From NCBI RefSeq assembly GCF_050948175.1, contig NC_135207.1:3437501-3501500 (forward strand): DNA of 64,000 nt, written 5' to 3'. The translations under genes and the position numbers were made by a program. This document shows positions 62,602 through 64,000 of the stretch, piece by piece; position 1 is the first letter of the stretch; each line of letters opens with the position of its first letter. The DNA comes from Xylocopa sonorina. Its lineage: Eukaryota > Arthropoda > Insecta > Hymenoptera > Apidae. The notes under the pieces were generated by a model. That model was not told the DNA's origin and made no database searches. It saw only the letters and a list, made by a program, of their open reading frames with translations.

Positions 62602-64000
62602 CTGCAAATAGAAAAAAAAAAAAACAGCTGATATATGGAGAATCGTGCGATGTTTTTCACGAGAATAGCCATTCGATGCTCATCTCGTATAATTTCCAGT
62701 AAAAACGATTCGATCGCAGAGAGCAGTTAATTAATGAATCGATCGACCGATCGAAAGATAGCGTTGGTAACTGGCGATGCGGAGTTATGGTCGTCCAGCG
62801 ATAGAGGGTGTTGGTTTCGCGTAAGTGGCGTAGAGTGGGTCTCTCTTGCCGTGAAATTCCTAATTAATCCACGATACGCGCAGTTTGGATCGAACAGCCT
62901 TATCGCGAGCGTGCATTGTTAATGCGGATCGATAGCTACGATTCGCGTGCATCTACCGCGCGCGCATTCATCCGTTGCAGCCTTTAGCTCGCTCGCTTGG
63001 AAAATGTGTCCGGGATTTCGCGGCGGTGTACCGAGTATCTCAAATAATCCAGGTAAACGAGAGGCTGGTACACGTTTGGCCAGCCTCCTCGCACGAGCCA
63101 CGAAGCGTATACGTTGGCGGGCCTATAGATAGACTCGTGACAGATCGTAGCAACATCCCCGCCTTTATGCAACGCTGTTAATCAAACGCGTCTTCGTTGC
63201 GTCGTTCGTGCAAGTATGTTACGTCGATCCTGCTCGTTTGTCGCCTTCTCGACCGTGCAGAGGTTTCAGATCGGCCCACAGCCGCGTCGTATTAATTTTG
63301 TCCACCCGTTTCGATCGTAATCCACCGTTTCTGATTCGTCTCTCGGGCTGGCAATTACGCGCGGGTAATTGCTAGTTAACGAATTTGTAATCAGAGCTGA
63401 CGCGAATCGATAACGAAACAGTGGCGAAATAAAACTCGCGAATTCTGGTGCCCGTTTCGCGCTCGACACGATGATTAAATTCGCGTGAACTCGCGAGCAT
63501 ATGAATATTTATCCGAGCGGGTGCATTAACGCCGCGCGACGTTACGTTCGCCTGTTCGTACTTCTCTTCAGCGATAAGCGTAATTAAAATGTTCGCTGCG
63601 TGTGCTTGCGAGCGAAACCGGTGTATCGTTAATCCGTCGAAGATGGATGCGCTCGCGATTAAGAGTTCATTAGGCGGTGAATTCGATTTAACTGCGACGC
63701 CAGGGGACGACGATTAAAATTCTTGCCGCCATTTTGAAAATGATCGTCCACGTATACGGGCGTTAGCCGTTTTCAGTTTCACGCGCTCGAAACCGGGAAC
63801 GGAAAACAACGCGCGTCCAGTTAATTTCGCAAGTTCGCGTACGAGCTCGTAATTCTCCCATTTAATTAGACGGTACTTTAACTTGTAGCTGCGCTGTGGA
63901 TACAGTTGCATGCTCCCAATGAAAGCAACCGGTTGGTGGTTGCCGGTATAAATAGAGGCGAGCCAACGAAGAAGAGACGGGTTTTACCTTATCTAGGCGC
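62602..64000. other. Upstream intron or flank of the Dpr-like gene
   Basis: CpG-rich non-coding DNA upstream of the coding start. It should contain an intron (an AG acceptor after a poly-T run at about 62602-62630, minus strand) and perhaps a first exon; neither was placed. The ORFs here are chance. Confidence 0.45.
63948..63955 (+). promoter_or_regulatory. TATA box candidate
   Basis: TATAAATA between GC-rich flanks (GCCGG before, GAGGCGAG after), the typical look of a TATA promoter. Any transcript would start about 30 bp on and leave the window, so its product is unknown. Confidence 0.35.

Noticed and set aside
1..64000. tRNA, rRNA, snRNA, CRISPR array or viral genes
   Set aside because: No tRNA B-box with a cloverleaf, no rRNA core sequence, no regular spacer-repeat array and no viral domain were found by reading; a tRNAscan or Infernal run would be needed to exclude small RNAs fully.

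Overview
The window is animal, almost certainly insect, genomic DNA: AT-rich, with many short introns, a full-length set of 24-repeat ankyrin exons, and a Dpr-family neuronal Ig gene. The mosaic base composition and the protein similarities recalled from memory fit Hymenoptera, probably a bee, but nothing in the sequence fixes the species.

Layout. Positions 1-11557 (minus strand) hold the 5' two-thirds of an ankyrin gene in at least 17 coding exons; it runs out of the window on the left before the ZU5/UPA part. Its introns carry a piggyBac-like MITE (4813-4943) and a Tc1/mariner-like MITE (7818-7940). A poorly understood small minus-strand gene or gene remnant lies at 14498-15030. A compact housekeeping cluster follows: KDM8/JMJD5 (seven exons, minus, 16711-18953), a possible tiny head-to-head ORF (18970), ALG14 (minus, 19583-20218), and a single-exon 1476-residue C2H2 zinc-finger gene (plus, 22615-27045).

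From about 28.0 to 43.3 kb no conventional protein gene can be made out. This stretch opens with a textbook Inr+DPE promoter (28012-28047) feeding a chain of at least five well-spliced exons with no convincing ORF. It is then crowded with stem-loops: a pair of paralogous modules whose three short helices are kept by compensatory base changes (30.9 and 31.4 kb), a contiguous run of five hairpins (33370-33522), a cluster of about 12 copies of TTAGNGTTGCG (one ending GTTGCA), and nested hairpins at 36.3 kb. There is also a 2.05-kb unit in tandem (37.1-41.4 kb) whose copies again keep base pairing, a 28-bp minisatellite, and a 140-bp long hairpin. I read it as a large, hairpin-rich long non-coding RNA locus growing by internal duplication. 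It is the most interesting part of the window and I cannot match it to a known RNA.

From about 43.7 kb the base composition rises in GC. The rest is a Dpr/zig-8-like two-Ig cell-surface gene (minus, coding exons between 49427 and 62574), with large introns and an 81-nt intron that stays open in frame. No tRNA, rRNA or CRISPR array was seen.
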